A stretch of 6,002 nucleotides of DNA from Oscillospiraceae bacterium (GTDB lineage: Bacteria; Bacillota; Clostridia; Oscillospirales; Acutalibacteraceae): positions 1 to 6,002 of the forward strand of contig JAIRUF010000116.1 of the NCBI GenBank assembly GCA_031254555.1, given 5' to 3'. Below, piece by piece: positions 5,085 through 6,002 of this stretch (the stretch's first letter is position 1; the number at the start of each line of letters is the position of its first letter). The notes under the pieces are model-generated. The model made no database searches and had not been told where the DNA came from. It saw only the letters and a list, made by a program, of their open reading frames with translations. The position numbers and the translations under genes are program-made.

Positions 5085-6002
5085 TTGAAACATCAATATC
5101 TGATTAATACTCCCCTAGACACCGCTGTTTTAGAGTATATTAAAGAGATACAGAACACCGGGACGACGCATGGGACAGAAACCATAAGCGTTTGTGAGTC
5201 CTGCGGCAGGGTTACGGCAAATGCCGTGTACGCAAAAATATGTTCACCGCACTACACCGCATGCGCGATGGACGGCATAGCGCTTAAATCCTCTCTTACA
5301 TTCGGCGCCGCACAGACCTCTCCTGTACAGCTAAGCTCCTGTGATTACACGGAGGTTGACACAGGGGATCCGCTGCCTTACGGTGCGGACTGCGTTGTTA
5401 TGGTTGAGGATTTAGTTGAGTCTTCAGGCAAAATTTTGCTGCACGATTCAGCTGTGCCCTGGCAGAATGTCCGCCAGATCGGTGAGGATATCTGCGCCGG
5501 CGATATGATACTTCCGTCATACAGTGAAATAACTCCCGCCGCCGTTGGCGCAATGCTTGCGGGGGGCGTTTTAAATATCCTTGCTGTAAAGCGTCCGGTT
5601 GTGGGAATTATCCCCACGGGAGATGAAATAATCCCCCCTTGCGATAATCCAAAAGACGGGGATATAATTGAGTTTAACTCATCAATATTTAAAGGGATTT
5701 TGGAGACATGGGGCGCCTCTGCTTTGGTTTATCCCATTGTTAAGGACGACCGGGATCTGATCGTCTCCGCTTTAAAGTCAGCCGTAAGCGAGTGCGACGC
5801 CGTGATTTTAAACGCGGGGTCATCTGCGGGAAGGGAAGATTTCAGCGCTTACGCCATTGAAAACATAGGCAAAATTATATACCACGGCATAGCCATAAAA
5901 CCCGGAAAGCCGGCAGTGCTTGGAATTTGCGGCAATGTGCCCGTTTTGGGCGTGCCCGGGTATCCGGTGTCCGGTATTATTGTTTTGGAGCATATATTAA
6001 AG
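5085..6002 (+). CDS. Second MoeA-like molybdopterin biosynthesis protein, TTG start, 3' end outside window
   Basis: The frame is open from TTG 5085 to the window edge: 306 residues, beginning (M)KHQYLINTPLDTAVLEYI. MoeA architecture is plain: SPHYTACAMDGIAL (54-67), with D63 at the position of the essential Asp; VDTGDPLPYGADCVVMVED (91-109); RQIGEDICAGDMILPS (130-145); IIPTGDEI (175-182); GDIIEFNSS (192-200); LNAGSSAGREDF (242-253); HGIAIKPGKPAVLG (267-280); and LGVPGYPVSG (288-297). Compared with the upstream moeA, the D-x-N pair is E196-F-N198 and the SGG motif is NAG. These variants and the SPHY..AMDGIA block recall the long MoeA group that carries a C-terminal periplasmic-binding-protein-like domain; if so, about half of the protein lies beyond the window. 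It is probably in the same operon as the upstream moeA, with no terminator between. It may insert metal for another enzyme set or discriminate Mo from W; this is inference. Confidence 0.92.
   Translation, partial: MKHQYLINTPLDTAVLEYIKEIQNTGTTHGTETISVCESCGRVTANAVYAKICSPHYTACAMDGIALKSSLTFGAAQTSPVQLSSCDYTEVDTGDPLPYGADCVVMVEDLVESSGKILLHDSAVPWQNVRQIGEDICAGDMILPSYSEITPAAVGAMLAGGVLNILAVKRPVVGIIPTGDEIIPPCDNPKDGDIIEFNSSIFKGILETWGASALVYPIVKDDRDLIVSALKSAVSECDAVILNAGSSAGREDFSAYAIENIGKIIYHGIAIKPGKPAVLGICGNVPVLGVPGYPVSGIIVLEHILK
5882..5912 (+). repeat. 31-nt near-identical segment shared by the two moeA genes, copy 2
   Basis: Partner of 4632-4662, differing at three positions (5892, 5900 and 5906). It lies in the partial second moeA-like gene. 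Confidence 0.6.

Noticed and set aside
5077..5088. Mini-reading frame ATG GTC GAT TGA overlapping the TTG start of the second moeA
   Set aside because: It directly abuts the GGAG motif with no spacer, so a ribosome would be placed on the TTG instead; three codons are not a supportable gene.

Overview
This window looks like part of the chromosome of an anaerobic, endospore-forming Firmicute of the class Clostridia, perhaps near Oscillospiraceae or Eubacteriales. The assignment is inferred from strong AGGAGG-type ribosome binding sites, a SpoIIQ-like M23 peptidase domain, an uncommon tandem-domain ATPase of a type known from Firmicutes, and a clostridial style of molybdenum cofactor (Moco) gene set with a MOSC-MogA fusion and two MoeA paralogues. 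No rRNA, tRNA, CRISPR array, insertion sequence or phage gene is visible.

Left part (1-600): the 3' end of a plus-strand M23 (LytM-type) zinc endopeptidase gene, closed by a clear hairpin-plus-T-run terminator at about 514-549. Next to it (601-1668, minus strand) is a complete gene for a 355-residue P-loop ATPase of the PRK06851-like type. Its second half looks like a decayed copy of its first half. These two genes converge on the shared terminator.

Divergent spacer (1669-1894): 226 bp of AT-rich DNA between the ATPase gene and moaA. It holds a plausible sigma-A promoter for moaA and two inverted repeats, one with perfect 8-bp arms, that could be operator or RNA-structure elements.

Right part (1895-6002, plus strand): a tightly packed Moco operon. 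moaA (GTP 3',8-cyclase) begins the pathway. The MOSC-MogA fusion gives molybdopterin adenylylation plus a MOSC domain that may handle sulfur or Moco. moeA gives molybdate insertion. A second, diverged moeA begins at a TTG codon and runs off the window. The first two gaps are only 6 and 5 nt, and the ribosome binding sites lie inside the ends of the preceding genes. The last gap is 68 nt. moaC, moaD, moaE and moeB are not in the window, so the middle steps of the pathway must be encoded downstream or elsewhere. The two MoeA paralogues suggest either specialisation (for example Mo versus W, or different target enzymes) or a regulator or sensor role for the second one.

Nothing here is clearly a new system. 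The least explained items are the duplicated ATPase, the palindromic divergent spacer and the second MoeA.
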